From: UBA10649 sp963700745 | Lineage (GTDB): Bacteria; Actinomycetota; Actinomycetes; S36-B12 | Direction: 5' to 3' | Assembly (NCBI GenBank): GCA_963700745.1 | Contig: CAVOYT010000013.1 | Coordinates: 677,824 to 741,823 of the forward strand | Length of the DNA stretch: 64,000 nt | Shown: piece after piece, positions 8,984-17,709 of the stretch | How the letters are laid out: each line of letters begins with the position of its first letter | Position numbering within the stretch: position 1 is the stretch's first letter | Notes under the pieces: generated by a model | The model's input: the letters and a program-made list of their open reading frames with translations, nothing else | What the model was told of the DNA's origin: nothing | Databases searched by the model: none | Position numbers and translations under genes: made by a program

Positions 8984-10212
8984 CGATCCATGTCGACTCA
9001 GAGGTCGGCCGCCTCGAGGAGGTCATCGTCCACCGCCCCGGACTGGAACTGGACCGACTGACGCCCAACAACTGCTCCCGCCTCCTCTTCGACGACGTCA
9101 TGTGGGCGGAGACCGCCCGCGCAGAGCACGACGCCTTCGTGGCGAAGCTCAGGGCCCGAGGCATGACCGTCCACTACTTCGCCGATCTTCTCGGCGAGGC
9201 CATGGACATCCCCGAGGCCCGTGAGTGGATCTTCGAACGCGTGATCCGACCCGAGGACACGAGCTACCAGTTGATCGAGCCCCTGCGCGAGCGCTTCTTC
9301 GCGCCGGAACTCAGCGGGCGCCTACTCGCCGATTACCTCATCGGCGGCGTCCTGAAGTCCGACCTCGAGATCCCCGCTGGAACGAGCCTGTGGTGGAACG
9401 AGCTGGCCAGCACCGACTTCGTGCTCACCCCGTTGCCGAACCACCTGTTCCAGCGGGACAACTCCGCCGTGATCTACAGCGGGCTCTCCGTCCACCCGAT
9501 GGCCAAGGTGGCCCGCCAGCGGGAGATCATCAACTCCCGGGCCATCTGGAACTTCCATCCGCGCTTCGCCGGAAAGGTGCACTTCTGGTACGGCAACGAC
9601 GATGCCCACCACCAGCCCGCGACCATCGAGGGCGGCGACATCACCATCGTCGGCAACAAGACGGTGATGATCGGCATGGGCGAGCGGACGAGTCCTCAGG
9701 GCATCGGAATGCTCGCGCATGCCTTCTTCACGGATCCCGAGAAGCGCATCACGAAGGTGATCGTCGTTGAACTGCCAAAGTCACGAGCCTTCATGCACCT
9801 GGACACCGCGATGACCATGATCGACGTGGACCGCTTCTCCGTCTACCCCTATCTCCCCGAAGACCTGCGCACGTTCACCTTGACCCCGCGCGGCGATGGC
9901 GGGGAGTACTCGTTGATCGAGAATGCCGAACTGTGGCCGGTGCTCGCCGAGGCCCTCGGGGTGCAGAAGATCACTCCCCTGCGCACGCCCGAGGACGAGA
10001 TGGCCGCCGAGCGCGAGCAGTGGAATGACGGCAACAACTTCCTGTCCGTCGCGCCTGGCGTGATCTTCGGGTACGAGCGGAACACGAACACCAACACCTT
10101 CCTTCGCGAGAACGGCATCGAGATCATCTCGATCGAGGGGAATGAACTCGGCCGCGGCCGCGGCGGTCCGCGCTGCATGACGTGCCCCATCGTCCGCGGC
10201 CCCGCCGCCTGA
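8980..10212 (+). CDS. arcA: Arginine deiminase
   Basis: 410 aa, as expected. It hydrolyses L-arginine to citrulline and ammonia. Catalytic landmarks are visible: the N-terminal VHRPG region, FQRDNS, EGGDITI, HLDTAM and the C-terminal MTCPI holding the nucleophilic cysteine (Cys402). The ATG at 8980 overlaps the arcD stop by four bases, so the two are probably translationally coupled. Citrulline passes to the downstream ornithine carbamoyltransferase. Confidence 0.96.
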   Translation: MTIHVDSEVGRLEEVIVHRPGLELDRLTPNNCSRLLFDDVMWAETARAEHDAFVAKLRARGMTVHYFADLLGEAMDIPEAREWIFERVIRPEDTSYQLIEPLRERFFAPELSGRLLADYLIGGVLKSDLEIPAGTSLWWNELASTDFVLTPLPNHLFQRDNSAVIYSGLSVHPMAKVARQREIINSRAIWNFHPRFAGKVHFWYGNDDAHHQPATIEGGDITIVGNKTVMIGMGERTSPQGIGMLAHAFFTDPEKRITKVIVVELPKSRAFMHLDTAMTMIDVDRFSVYPYLPEDLRTFTLTPRGDGGEYSLIENAELWPVLAEALGVQKITPLRTPEDEMAAEREQWNDGNNFLSVAPGVIFGYERNTNTNTFLRENGIEIISIEGNELGRGRGGPRCMTCPIVRGPAA

Positions 10213-10251
10213 CGGAACACTCGACCTACGCAACCACGGAAGAGGATTCAC

Positions 10252-11259
10252 ATGAGCATCGACCTGACCGGCCGCGACTTCCTCAAGGAACTCGACTTCT
10301 CCAAGGAGGAGTTGTCCTACCTGCTGGAGCTCTCGGGCGAGCTGAAGGCCGCGCATCGGGCCGGAACCGAAGTCCAGCGCATGCGGGGCAAGTGCATCGC
10401 GCTCATCTTCGAGAAGTCCTCCACGCGGACGCGATGCGCCTTCGAGGTGGGCGCCTACCAGCAGGGCGCGCACGTCACCTACCTCGAGCCGAGCTCGTCC
10501 CAGATCGGCCACAAGGAGTCAGCCGCCGACACCGCCCAGGTGCTCTCCCGGATGTACGACGCCATCGAGTTCCGTGGCAAGGCCCAGGCGACGGTCCAGG
10601 AGCTCGCTGACTTCAGCTCCGTCCCGGTCTACAACGGACTGACCGACGAGTGGCATCCCACGCAGATGCTCGCGGACTACCTCACGATGATCGAGCACTC
10701 GGGAAAGCCCGTCGAGGACATCGCGTACACCTACCTGGGCGACGCGCGAAGCAACATGGGCAACTCACTGCTCGTCATGGGGGCGATCATGGGCTCGGAC
10801 GTGCGGATCTGCAGCCCCAAGCACCTGTGGCCGAGCGATGAGGTCCAGGCCGCGGCCAAGGAGCGGGCCGCCGCGTCGGGTGCTCGCATCATGCTGACCG
10901 AGGATCCCGACGAAGCGTTGCCAGGTGCCGACTTCGTCGAGACGGACGTGTGGGTGTCGATGGGTGAGCCAGCCGAGGTCTGGAACGAACGGGTCCGGCT
11001 CCTCACGCCCTATCAGGTCAATGCCGCCGCACTCGCGAAGACCGGCAACCCCGACGTGAAGTTCCTGCACTGCCTCCCCGCGTTCCACGATGCTGGGACC
11101 GAGGTCGGCAAGGACATCGTCGAGAAGACGGGCATGACCGAGGGACTCGAAGTCACGGACGAGGTGTTCCGCTCCCCCGCCAGCGTGGTCTTCGACGAGG
11201 CCGAGAACCGGCTGCACACGATCAAGGCGGTGATGGTCGCCACGATCGGCGCGCGGTGA
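10252..11259 (+). CDS. argF: Ornithine carbamoyltransferase (catabolic, arc operon)
   Basis: 335 aa. In this pathway it phosphorolyses citrulline to ornithine and carbamoyl phosphate, which feeds arcC. STRTR (residues 57-61) and HPTQ (135-138) bind carbamoyl phosphate; HCLPAFHD near 275 holds the ornithine-site cysteine. A GAAGAGGA ribosome site precedes the ATG, 39 bp after arcA. The anabolic and catabolic enzymes look alike, so the catabolic (arcB) role is inferred from the operon. Its 3' end carries a 26-bp tandem duplication that contains the stop codon. Confidence 0.93.
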   Translation: MSIDLTGRDFLKELDFSKEELSYLLELSGELKAAHRAGTEVQRMRGKCIALIFEKSSTRTRCAFEVGAYQQGAHVTYLEPSSSQIGHKESAADTAQVLSRMYDAIEFRGKAQATVQELADFSSVPVYNGLTDEWHPTQMLADYLTMIEHSGKPVEDIAYTYLGDARSNMGNSLLVMGAIMGSDVRICSPKHLWPSDEVQAAAKERAAASGARIMLTEDPDEALPGADFVETDVWVSMGEPAEVWNERVRLLTPYQVNAAALAKTGNPDVKFLHCLPAFHDAGTEVGKDIVEKTGMTEGLEVTDEVFRSPASVVFDEAENRLHTIKAVMVATIGAR

Positions 11260-11280
11260 TGGTCGCCACCATCGGCGCGC
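11229..11280. repeat. 26-bp tandem duplication across the argF stop
   Basis: Two adjacent 26-bp units (GGTGATGGTCGCCAC..., 11229-11254 and 11255-11280) differ at one base. The TGA of argF lies at the start of the second unit. Confidence 0.85.
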
Positions 11281-11298
11281 AGTTGCTTGCGACCCAAG

Positions 11299-11697
11299 TC
11301 ACCCGGTCAGTTCTGCGGGATCCCACATGCAGAACGGGTGGCCGGCGGGGTCGAGCAGGACCCGGATGTCCGGCTGGGGCTGGTGCGGGGCGATCACGGC
11401 TCCGAGTTCGAGGGCGCGTGACACTTCGGCGTCGAGACCGTCGACCTTGATGTCGAGATGGGCCATCATGCGTTGCTCGCCGGGCTGGCCCGGCCACACC
11501 GGGGCGACGTACCCGTCGTCGGTCTGGAACGCCAATCCGGTGCCTCCATGCGGCGACCGCAGCGTCACCCAACCGTCGAGGTCGTGCTGCACCTCCCACC
11601 GAAGGAGGCGGCGGTAGAAGTCCGCGAGCACCCGTGCGTCGGGCGCGTCGAGGACGAAACTCGACACCAGCGGCAGATCTGGCGGAGGGGCTGCCAC
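11299..11697 (-). CDS. VOC/glyoxalase-fold protein
   Basis: 132 aa with two betaalphabetabetabeta modules: the N-terminal ARVLADFYRRLLRWEV and the C-terminal LLDPAGHPFCMWDP are standard vicinal-oxygen-chelate signatures. The GTG start at 11697 is preferred because GGGAGG lies about five bases upstream; a longer ATG frame to 11724 lacks a site. Metal ligands of true glyoxalases are only partly recognisable (a His in the HLDIKV strand), so the substrate is unknown. The gene converges on the arc operon. Confidence 0.8.
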   Translation of the reverse strand: MAAPPPDLPLVSSFVLDAPDARVLADFYRRLLRWEVQHDLDGWVTLRSPHGGTGLAFQTDDGYVAPVWPGQPGEQRMMAHLDIKVDGLDAEVSRALELGAVIAPHQPQPDIRVLLDPAGHPFCMWDPAELTG

Positions 11698-11777
11698 GGA
11701 ACCTCCCTGGCCCGGTCCGAACACAATTGAGGCCAGTCAGCCTCCCATAAGGCCGCGGCCGGGGCTACCGTCGAATG

Positions 11778-12668
11778 GTGAACAACGTCATCAGCCTCTC
11801 AGGTGTCGTCAAGCGATTCGGCTCGGTCGTAGCCCTCGACGGCCTCGACCTCACCGTGACCGAGGGGGAGGTCCATGCCTTCCTCGGGCCCAACGGAGCC
11901 GGCAAGACCACGACCCTCAGGGTGCTCCTGGGCCTGCTGAGAACAGATTCCGGGCATCTCGAGGTCCTGGGGATGGATCCGTGGCGTGAGGTCTCCGCAC
12001 TGCACCGGCGGATGGCCTACGTGCCCGGCGACGTATCGCTGTGGCCGGGCCTGTCGGGAGGCGAGGTCATCGACCTCTTGGGCCGCATGCGGGGCGGGCT
12101 CAACCCGCGACGCCGTGACGAGCTGATCGAGCTGTTCGACCTCGACCCACGCAAGAAGGGCCGCTCGTACTCCAAGGGGAATCGTCAGAAGGTCGCGCTC
12201 ATCGCCGCCCTCGCCAGCGAGGTGGACCTGTACCTGCTGGACGAACCGACGTCGGGTCTGGACCCGATCATGGAGGCGACGTTCCGCGACTGCGTGCAGG
12301 ACCTGCGCGCCGACGGCCGGACGATCCTGCTCTCGTCGCACATTCTCAGCGAGGCCGAAGCGCTGTGCGATCGGGTCAGCATCATCCGCGAGGGCGCCAT
12401 CGTGGAATCGGGAACCCTGACCGAACTGCGCCACCTCACCCGGACCACCATCGTCGCGGTCGTGGAACGGGCACCGACCGGCCTCGACTCCGTGCCCGGC
12501 GTGCACGACCTGATCGTGCGCGATGGCGAGGTATCCGCGCAGATCGAGTCGCACGCCATCGGCGACTTCATCTCGGCGCTCGCGCCGTCGGGCGTCCTGT
12601 CGCTTGAGAGCCATCCCCCCACGTTGGAGGACCTGTTCCTCCAGCACTACTCGCGAGGCACGGCGTGA
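11778..12668 (+). CDS. ABC exporter ATP-binding protein
   Basis: About 296 aa. Walker A GPNGAGKTT, an ABC signature YSKGNRQK and Walker B DLYLLDEPTSGLD are intact. The C-terminal ~80 residues form the extra domain of drug-export ATPases of the tetronasin-resistance type. TACCGT lies six bases before the GTG at 11778, so a leaderless GTG start is preferred over the ATG three bases earlier. The stop overlaps the permease start (GTGA). Substrate unknown, probably an antibiotic or lipid-like compound. Confidence 0.9.
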   Translation: MNNVISLSGVVKRFGSVVALDGLDLTVTEGEVHAFLGPNGAGKTTTLRVLLGLLRTDSGHLEVLGMDPWREVSALHRRMAYVPGDVSLWPGLSGGEVIDLLGRMRGGLNPRRRDELIELFDLDPRKKGRSYSKGNRQKVALIAALASEVDLYLLDEPTSGLDPIMEATFRDCVQDLRADGRTILLSSHILSEAEALCDRVSIIREGAIVESGTLTELRHLTRTTIVAVVERAPTGLDSVPGVHDLIVRDGEVSAQIESHAIGDFISALAPSGVLSLESHPPTLEDLFLQHYSRGTA

Positions 12669-14312
12669 CCACACTGACCCACCAGGGGACCGAGGCCCCA
12701 GCCCAGCGGGCGGCGGCCGGTCCGTTCGTCGGAACGTGGCCGATGCTGCGCTTCGCCCTGCGACGGGACCGGATCCTCCTCCCGTCCTGGGTCGTGGGGT
12801 TCGCGGCGATGGTCACCTTCTCCGTCGCGGCCACCAAGGACCTCTACCCGACCCTGCAGTCACGTCTCGAGGCGTCAGACACGATCAACGCCACCGCGGC
12901 TCTCGTCGCCCTCTACGGCAAGGTCTACGACCCGACGTCACTCGGAGCACTGTCCCTGATCAAGATGACGGCCTTCGGGGCCGCCCTCGTCGCACTCGTC
13001 TTCATCTTCCTCGTCATCCGGCATTCGCGGACCGAGGAGGAGACCGGACGACTCGAGCTGCTGGCATCGGGCGTCGTGGGCCGTGGTGCGCCGCTGGCCG
13101 CCGCCCTCCTGGTCGCCCTCATCGGGAGCGTCTCACTGGGGCTGCTCACTACCCTCGGGCTCACCGCAGTGGGGCTGCCGCTGAGCGGGTCGGTCGCCTT
13201 CGGGCTGTCCTGGGCTCTCAGCGGGATCGTGTTCGGCGCCGCAGCGGGAGTGGCGGCCCAGGTCACCATCTCCCCGCGGTCCGCCATCGGCCTCAGCGCA
13301 GCCTCCGTTGCCGCCGCCTATGCGCTGCGGGCCGTTGGTGATCTCGCCGATGGCGATCCGGGTTGGCTGTCCTGGCTGTCTCCCATCGGGTGGAGCCAGC
13401 AGATACGCCCGTTCGCGGGCGACCGCTGGTGGGTCTCCGCGATTCCGCTCATCGCCACGCTGCTCCTCGTGCCGCTGGCGTTCGTCCTGCGTTCCCGGCG
13501 TGATCTCGGCTCGGGACTCTTCGCCGACCGGCTCGGCCCCCGGGAAGGCCGGCTATCCAACTCGACCGGCCTGACCTGGCGTCTGCAACGGGGCATGCTC
13601 GTGGCGTGGGTGGCCGGCGTGGTCGTGATGGGCTTCATCCTCGGCTCGGTCGCCGACAACATCACCGGCCTAGTGGCCTCGACCCAGATGCAGGAGTACC
13701 TGGTGCTGCTCGGCGGGTGAGCAGGGGCTCGTCGATGCCTTCCTGGCAGCTGAGATCACCATCTTCGGAGCCATCGTCGGCGCCTACGCGGTATCAGCCA
13801 CGCTGCGCCTGCGCTCGGAGGAGACCTCGGGGCACGTGGAGGAGCTGCTGGCCACTCCCACCACGCGCATTCGCTGGGCCGCGAGCCACTTCCTGTTCGC
13901 CATCGCCGCCGTCGCCGTGGTTATCGTCCTCGGCGGAACCGGAGTCGGCCTCGGCTACGGAATCTCTGTCGGAGACCCGCTCGGCCAGGCCGCGCGAATG
14001 GCCATTGCCTCCGCGGGCCACATTCCGGCCGCGTGGGTGATGGCCAGCATCGTGCTGCTGCTCTTCGGGTGGGTGCCGCGGGCAGCGTTGGCTGCCTCAT
14101 GGGGCCTGCTGGTCGCTTTCATCGTCCTTGGTGAGTTCGGCGCGCTGTGGCAGCTGCCATCCTGGCTGCTGGACGTGTCCCCGTTCGCACACAGCCCTCG
14201 ACTTCCGGGCGGAGCCGTCGAATGGCCGTCCCTCGTCGGGCTGGTCGTCGTCGCCGCACTCGTCGCCGTGGCCGGCTTCACCGGGTGGCGACGCCGTGAT
14301 CTGACCGCCTAG
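12665..14312 (+). CDS. ABC exporter permease, one frame break
   Basis: About 548 aa after correction with about twelve membrane helices in two halves, matching the polyketide-antibiotic exporter permeases (TnrB3-like) that pair with the upstream ATPase. An extra T at 13718 (ggcgggTgagcag) creates a false stop after LVLLGG; without it the sequence runs on as EQGLVDAFLA and ends RRRDLTA at 14312. Conserved motifs include TEEETGRLELLASG and SEETSGHVEELLATP. Its stop codon overlaps that of the opposing small gene. Confidence 0.85.
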
Positions 14313-14425
14313 GCGCAGGCGCAGCGCTCGTCGGGCGTGTAGATCGCGAGCACCTGGTCAACGTGCTGGCCGCAGCCGGTGTAGGTGACCTTGTTGCACT
14401 GGCGGCACAGAGCCGGACTGCACAT
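14309..14425 (-). CDS. 38-aa Cys-rich small protein
   Basis: The peptide has six cysteines and one histidine arranged as C2-x4-CxxC, then GCGQHVDQV and a terminal CAC. It opens MCSPALCRQCNK. I recall similar ~40-aa proteins of unknown function in actinobacteria and proteobacteria (pattern MC.P..C..C.K.T..GCGQHVDQV). A GGAGG site lies nine bases before the ATG. The layout suggests binding of zinc or copper. A perfect palindrome typical of the CsoR family lies just upstream (14457-14480). The stop overlaps the convergent permease stop. Confidence 0.72.
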   Translation of the reverse strand: MCSPALCRQCNKVTYTGCGQHVDQVLAIYTPDERCACA

Positions 14426-14456
14426 GGGGATACCTCCAGGGTCGTGACGGTCCGCA

Positions 14457-14480
14457 GAGAATACCCCGAGGGGTATTCTC
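14457..14480 (-). promoter_or_regulatory. CsoR-like operator palindrome
   Basis: GAGAATACCCC, a 2-bp GA centre and GGGGTATTCTC form an 11-bp perfect inverted repeat. The TACCCC..GGGGTA core matches sites bound by copper-sensing CsoR repressors. It sits 32 bp before the ATG of the Cys-rich 38-aa gene, in promoter position. Binding by CsoR is inferred; no csoR gene is in the window. Confidence 0.6.
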
Positions 14481-14491
14481 TGGCAACTCGG

Positions 14492-14755
14492 TCAGCCCGT
14501 GTCGCTCTTGCGGAACAGGAACGCAGTGATGGCCACCAGGACGATCGCGATGAAGACCTGGGTGAGGAACACCAGCCAGAACGTGTCTCCGTAGCCGAAC
14601 TGGTTCGCCGCGAACAGGCCCGCGAAGGCGGCGAGGATGCCGATGATGATCGTCACGATGCACCCGATCGGCTGCATGCTGGGGACCAGGATCCGCGCGA
14701 TGAGCCCGATGATGATGCCGACGAAGATTGCGCTGATGATGCCGTTGATCTCCAT
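14492..14755 (-). CDS. GlsB/YeaQ/YmgE-family small membrane protein
   Basis: 87 aa with three membrane helices and Gly-rich segments (IFVGIIIGLIARIL, then IIIGILAAFAGLF), the transglycosylase-associated/GlsB pattern. Members are stress-induced inner-membrane proteins of unclear activity. The ATG at 14755 is preferred; a GTG at 14764 overlapping the zapE stop (GTGA) is an alternative and would couple the two genes. Confidence 0.8.
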   Translation of the reverse strand: MEINGIISAIFVGIIIGLIARILVPSMQPIGCIVTIIIGILAAFAGLFAANQFGYGDTFWLVFLTQVFIAIVLVAITAFLFRKSDTG

Positions 14756-14760
14756 GGCGG

Positions 14761-15798
14761 TCACCCAACCATCGACTGGCCCTCGCGGGCAAGCGCGACA
14801 AGCCGGGAGACGGCGCGGAAGTACTTCTTGCGGTAGCCGCCGCCCAGCATGTCGTTGGCGAACAACCGGTCCAGTGGGACGCCGCTGGCGATGACCGGCA
14901 CGTCACGGTCGTAGAGCCGGTCCACGAGTACGACCATCCGCAGGGCCTGCGCCTGGTCGGTGATGGTGCGTACCCGGGACAACGCCAGCAACGGCACCTG
15001 GTCGACGAGCACCCCGTAGCGGGACGGGTGGATGGACGCGAGGTGCCCGAGCAGGGCCGGGAAGTCGTCCAGGACCGCACCCGGCGTCGATTCCGCCCGG
15101 GCCCGGACTTCCTCGTCGGGCAGGGGCTCGGGGGCCGACGGGAGTCCGCGGTGCCGGTAGTCCTCCCCGTCGATCCGGAGCACGTCGAAGTGCGCGGACA
15201 GGCCCTGGATCTCTCGCAGGAAGTCATCTGCGGCGAAGCGGCCCTCCCCGAGCTTGTCGGGGAGGGTGTTGGACGTGGCGGCCAGACTCACGCCGTCGGC
15301 GACCAGCTCGCCCAGAAGAGTCGACATCAGCACGGTGTCGCCCGGGTCGTCGAGCTCGAACTCGTCGATGCAGACCAGGCGGTTGCCCTTCAGCGCCTCG
15401 ACCGCCCTCCGGAAGCCCAGGGCCCCGACCAGATTGGTGTACTCGACGAACGTGCCGAAGCGCTTTGGCCCCGGCACCGCGTGCCAGAGCGCGGCCAGCA
15501 GATGGGTCTTGCCCACTCCGAAGCCGCCGTCGAGGTACACCCCCGCACGCCCCTCGGGGGGAGCGGCCCTGCGAAACAACGCTCGCCGCGCCGGGGTGGG
15601 CTCGCTCATGCGCGAGCCGAACGCATGCAGGGCAGCGACGGCCGCCGCCTGTGAGGGCTCACCGGGATCGGGGAGGTAGGAGTCGAACGACACCTGGCGG
15701 AAGTGGGGTGGCGGCACGAACTCGTCCACGAGCCCCACGACCGACAGGGCTGGGTGGCGCGCTGTGAGCGACTCGGGCACGTCCGTGAGCCTATTCAT
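14761..15798 (-). CDS. zapE: Cell-division/AFG1-type ATPase
   Basis: 345 aa. GGFGVGKTHLL (Walker A), LVCIDEFELDDPGDT (Walker B), AATSNTLPDKLGEGRF (sensor) and a C-terminal GGGYRKKYFRAVSRL mark the ZapE/AFG1 family. It sits back-to-back with a RibD-like gene, as Rv2670c and Rv2671 do in M. tuberculosis. The ATG at 15798 drops an unconserved extension. Confidence 0.9.
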   Translation of the reverse strand: MNRLTDVPESLTARHPALSVVGLVDEFVPPPHFRQVSFDSYLPDPGEPSQAAAVAALHAFGSRMSEPTPARRALFRRAAPPEGRAGVYLDGGFGVGKTHLLAALWHAVPGPKRFGTFVEYTNLVGALGFRRAVEALKGNRLVCIDEFELDDPGDTVLMSTLLGELVADGVSLAATSNTLPDKLGEGRFAADDFLREIQGLSAHFDVLRIDGEDYRHRGLPSAPEPLPDEEVRARAESTPGAVLDDFPALLGHLASIHPSRYGVLVDQVPLLALSRVRTITDQAQALRMVVLVDRLYDRDVPVIASGVPLDRLFANDMLGGGYRKKYFRAVSRLVALAREGQSMVG

Positions 15799-15812
15799 GC
15801 GACGATCACGGG

Positions 15813-16514
15813 ATGCGGCGCATCCAACCCGGACCACCGGCGGAGCTCACCGAGGACGAGCTCCGGGCGTCGTATGCCTACCCGACCGATCACGCGTGGG
15901 TCCGCGGCAACATGGTGGCGACGCTGGACGGCGCGATCCACGGAAGCGACGGACTTGCGAAGTCGATCACGACCCCGTCCGACCAGCGCGTGTTCGGCCT
16001 CGCCCGCATGGCGTCCGACGTCATCCTCGTGGGGGCGGGCACCGTCAGGGCCGAGGACTACCGGCCGTCCAAGCGCACCGTCGCCGTCGTGACGTCTCGG
16101 CTCGACGTGCCCCTGTCGCTGAGGATGTTCGCCGACCGGACCGATGCGAATCCGCGCCCCATCGTCGTGACCACCGAGGAGTCCGCACCGCACGCTACCG
16201 ACGAGCTGCTGGAGGCCGCGGACGTCGTCGCCTGCGGAGTCGACCGCGTCGACCTCGCTGCGGCCATCGCCCACCTCGTCGCGAGGGGCCTCCCCCGCAT
16301 CCTGTGTGAAGGAGGCCCCACCCTGCTCGGCAACCTCATCGAGGCCCGCCTGCTGGACGAACTGCTCCTGACCGTCTCGCCACTTCTCGTCGGAGCCGAG
16401 CCGGACGCGCACATCGTGAACATCCCCGGTGGGCTGCAGCCAGCGCGACGATTCCGGACCACGGGCGTCCTCGAGGAGGACGGGACCGTCTTCCTCCGCA
16501 TGCTGGCCGCCTGA
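15813..16514 (+). CDS. RibD C-terminal-type (DHFR-fold) reductase
   Basis: 233 aa, lacking the deaminase half of RibD. NMVATLDGAIHGSDG, the nucleotide loop DVILVGAGTVRAEDY and ILCEGGPTLLGNLI define the family (compare Rv2671). Substrate could be a pyrimidine or a folate-like compound. A GACGAT box six bases before the ATG may be a weak leaderless -10. The TGA overlaps the next ATG (TGATG), coupling it to the DNA ligase gene. Confidence 0.88.
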   Translation: MRRIQPGPPAELTEDELRASYAYPTDHAWVRGNMVATLDGAIHGSDGLAKSITTPSDQRVFGLARMASDVILVGAGTVRAEDYRPSKRTVAVVTSRLDVPLSLRMFADRTDANPRPIVVTTEESAPHATDELLEAADVVACGVDRVDLAAAIAHLVARGLPRILCEGGPTLLGNLIEARLLDELLLTVSPLLVGAEPDAHIVNIPGGLQPARRFRTTGVLEEDGTVFLRMLAA

Positions 16515-17614
16515 TGCTCACCCCGCCGATCGAGCCGATGCTGGCCGCGCCACTCGGGCACGATCTTCCGGCTCCGTCCGACGATGTCTCCTTCGAACCC
16601 AAGTGGGACGGCTTCCGATGCCTGGTCTTCCGATCGCCCAGCGGCGTCGTGCTGCAGGGGCGCGGCCGCTCGCGATCCGGTCCCGACGAGGTGGTCGACC
16701 TCGCGTACGCCTTTCCTGAACTGGTGTCGAGCGCCATGGAGCAGCTCCCGGCGGGCACGGTGGTGGACGGCGAGATCGTGGTGCTGTCCGGCGGGCGCCT
16801 CGACTTCGGCGCACTCTCCTCCCGCCTGCGACCGCGATCGGAGGCGGGCGGCCCGAGCATCGCACGGCTGGCCGAATCCCTGCCCGCATCCTTCCTCGCG
16901 TTCGACCTGCTGTGGTCCCAGACCAACACCATGGATCTGCCCTTCCGGGAGCGCCGGTCGCTGCTGGAGGACGTTGCTTCCTCGTGGGCGGACCCGCTGA
17001 TGCTGACCCCGGCGACCAGCGACCGGGCCCTCGCCCTCTCGTGGTTCACCGGCTTCGAGTCAGCCGGCGTCGACGGGCTCATCGTCAAGCCGCTCGGTGA
17101 TCCCTACCTGCCGGGCAAGCGGGCTCAGGGCAAGGTGAAGCACAAGCGAGACGCCGACGTCGTCGTCGCGGGCTGGCGCCCCCACGCACGTCCCGGTTCC
17201 GACGGCCAGCCGGTCGTCGGGAGCCTGCTGCTCGGCCTGAATGACGACGAAGGCCGACTGCACTACGTGGGCGCCGCCTCCGCCTTCACCGCCACGAGGC
17301 GCGCCGAGCTGGTCGATGAGCTGCGCCCCCTGACGACTCCTGACGACGAGCCGCACCCGTGGCGCTCGGCCAGCGGCGTCAACGTGCCCGGCGAGGCCAA
17401 CCGGTGGAAGAAGGAGCAACCCTGGATCGCGCTGCGTCCCGAGCGGGTACTCGAGGTGACGTACGACCAGATGGAGGGGCACCGGTTCCGCCACGTGGCC
17501 GGCTTCGTCCGGTGGCGGCCGGATCGCGGACCTGAGACCTGCACCTTCGGCCAGCTCGAGGCCCCGCCAGCCGCACGGATCGAGAACCTGCTCAATCCTT
17601 CTTCGCCCGACTAG
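16514..17614 (+). CDS. ligC: ATP-dependent DNA ligase, LigC type
   Basis: 366 aa. The nucleotidyl lysine is Lys30 in EPKWDGFR; VVDGEIVV, SFLAFDLLW, DGLIVKPL and KVKHKRDADVVV are the remaining ligase motifs, followed by an OB-fold ending in the R-x-x-R-V-x-E-V-x-Y region. There are no polymerase or nuclease domains, so it is LigC-like and not LigD. In mycobacteria LigC acts with a Prim-Pol in gap repair; such a polymerase gene lies convergent just downstream. Confidence 0.9.
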   Translation: MLTPPIEPMLAAPLGHDLPAPSDDVSFEPKWDGFRCLVFRSPSGVVLQGRGRSRSGPDEVVDLAYAFPELVSSAMEQLPAGTVVDGEIVVLSGGRLDFGALSSRLRPRSEAGGPSIARLAESLPASFLAFDLLWSQTNTMDLPFRERRSLLEDVASSWADPLMLTPATSDRALALSWFTGFESAGVDGLIVKPLGDPYLPGKRAQGKVKHKRDADVVVAGWRPHARPGSDGQPVVGSLLLGLNDDEGRLHYVGAASAFTATRRAELVDELRPLTTPDDEPHPWRSASGVNVPGEANRWKKEQPWIALRPERVLEVTYDQMEGHRFRHVAGFVRWRPDRGPETCTFGQLEAPPAARIENLLNPSSPD

Positions 17615-17630
17615 CAGCGCCTCCACACCC

Positions 17631-17696
17631 CCGATGCGTCGTCACTCGTGGCGGGTTTCGGCGTCCCGGAACCCGCCACGAGTGACGACGCATCGG
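17631..17696. repeat. 66-nt near-perfect palindrome between convergent genes
   Basis: A 31-pair stem (27 perfect pairs, one G-U, then three more) closes a 4-nt CGTC loop; each arm begins CCGATGCGTCGTCACTCG. It lies between the ligC stop (17614) and the polymerase stop (17710). It could be a bidirectional terminator or a REP-like dispersed element. It is far longer than ordinary terminators. Confidence 0.9.
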
Positions 17697-17709
17697 TATT
17701 GGGGCGCCA

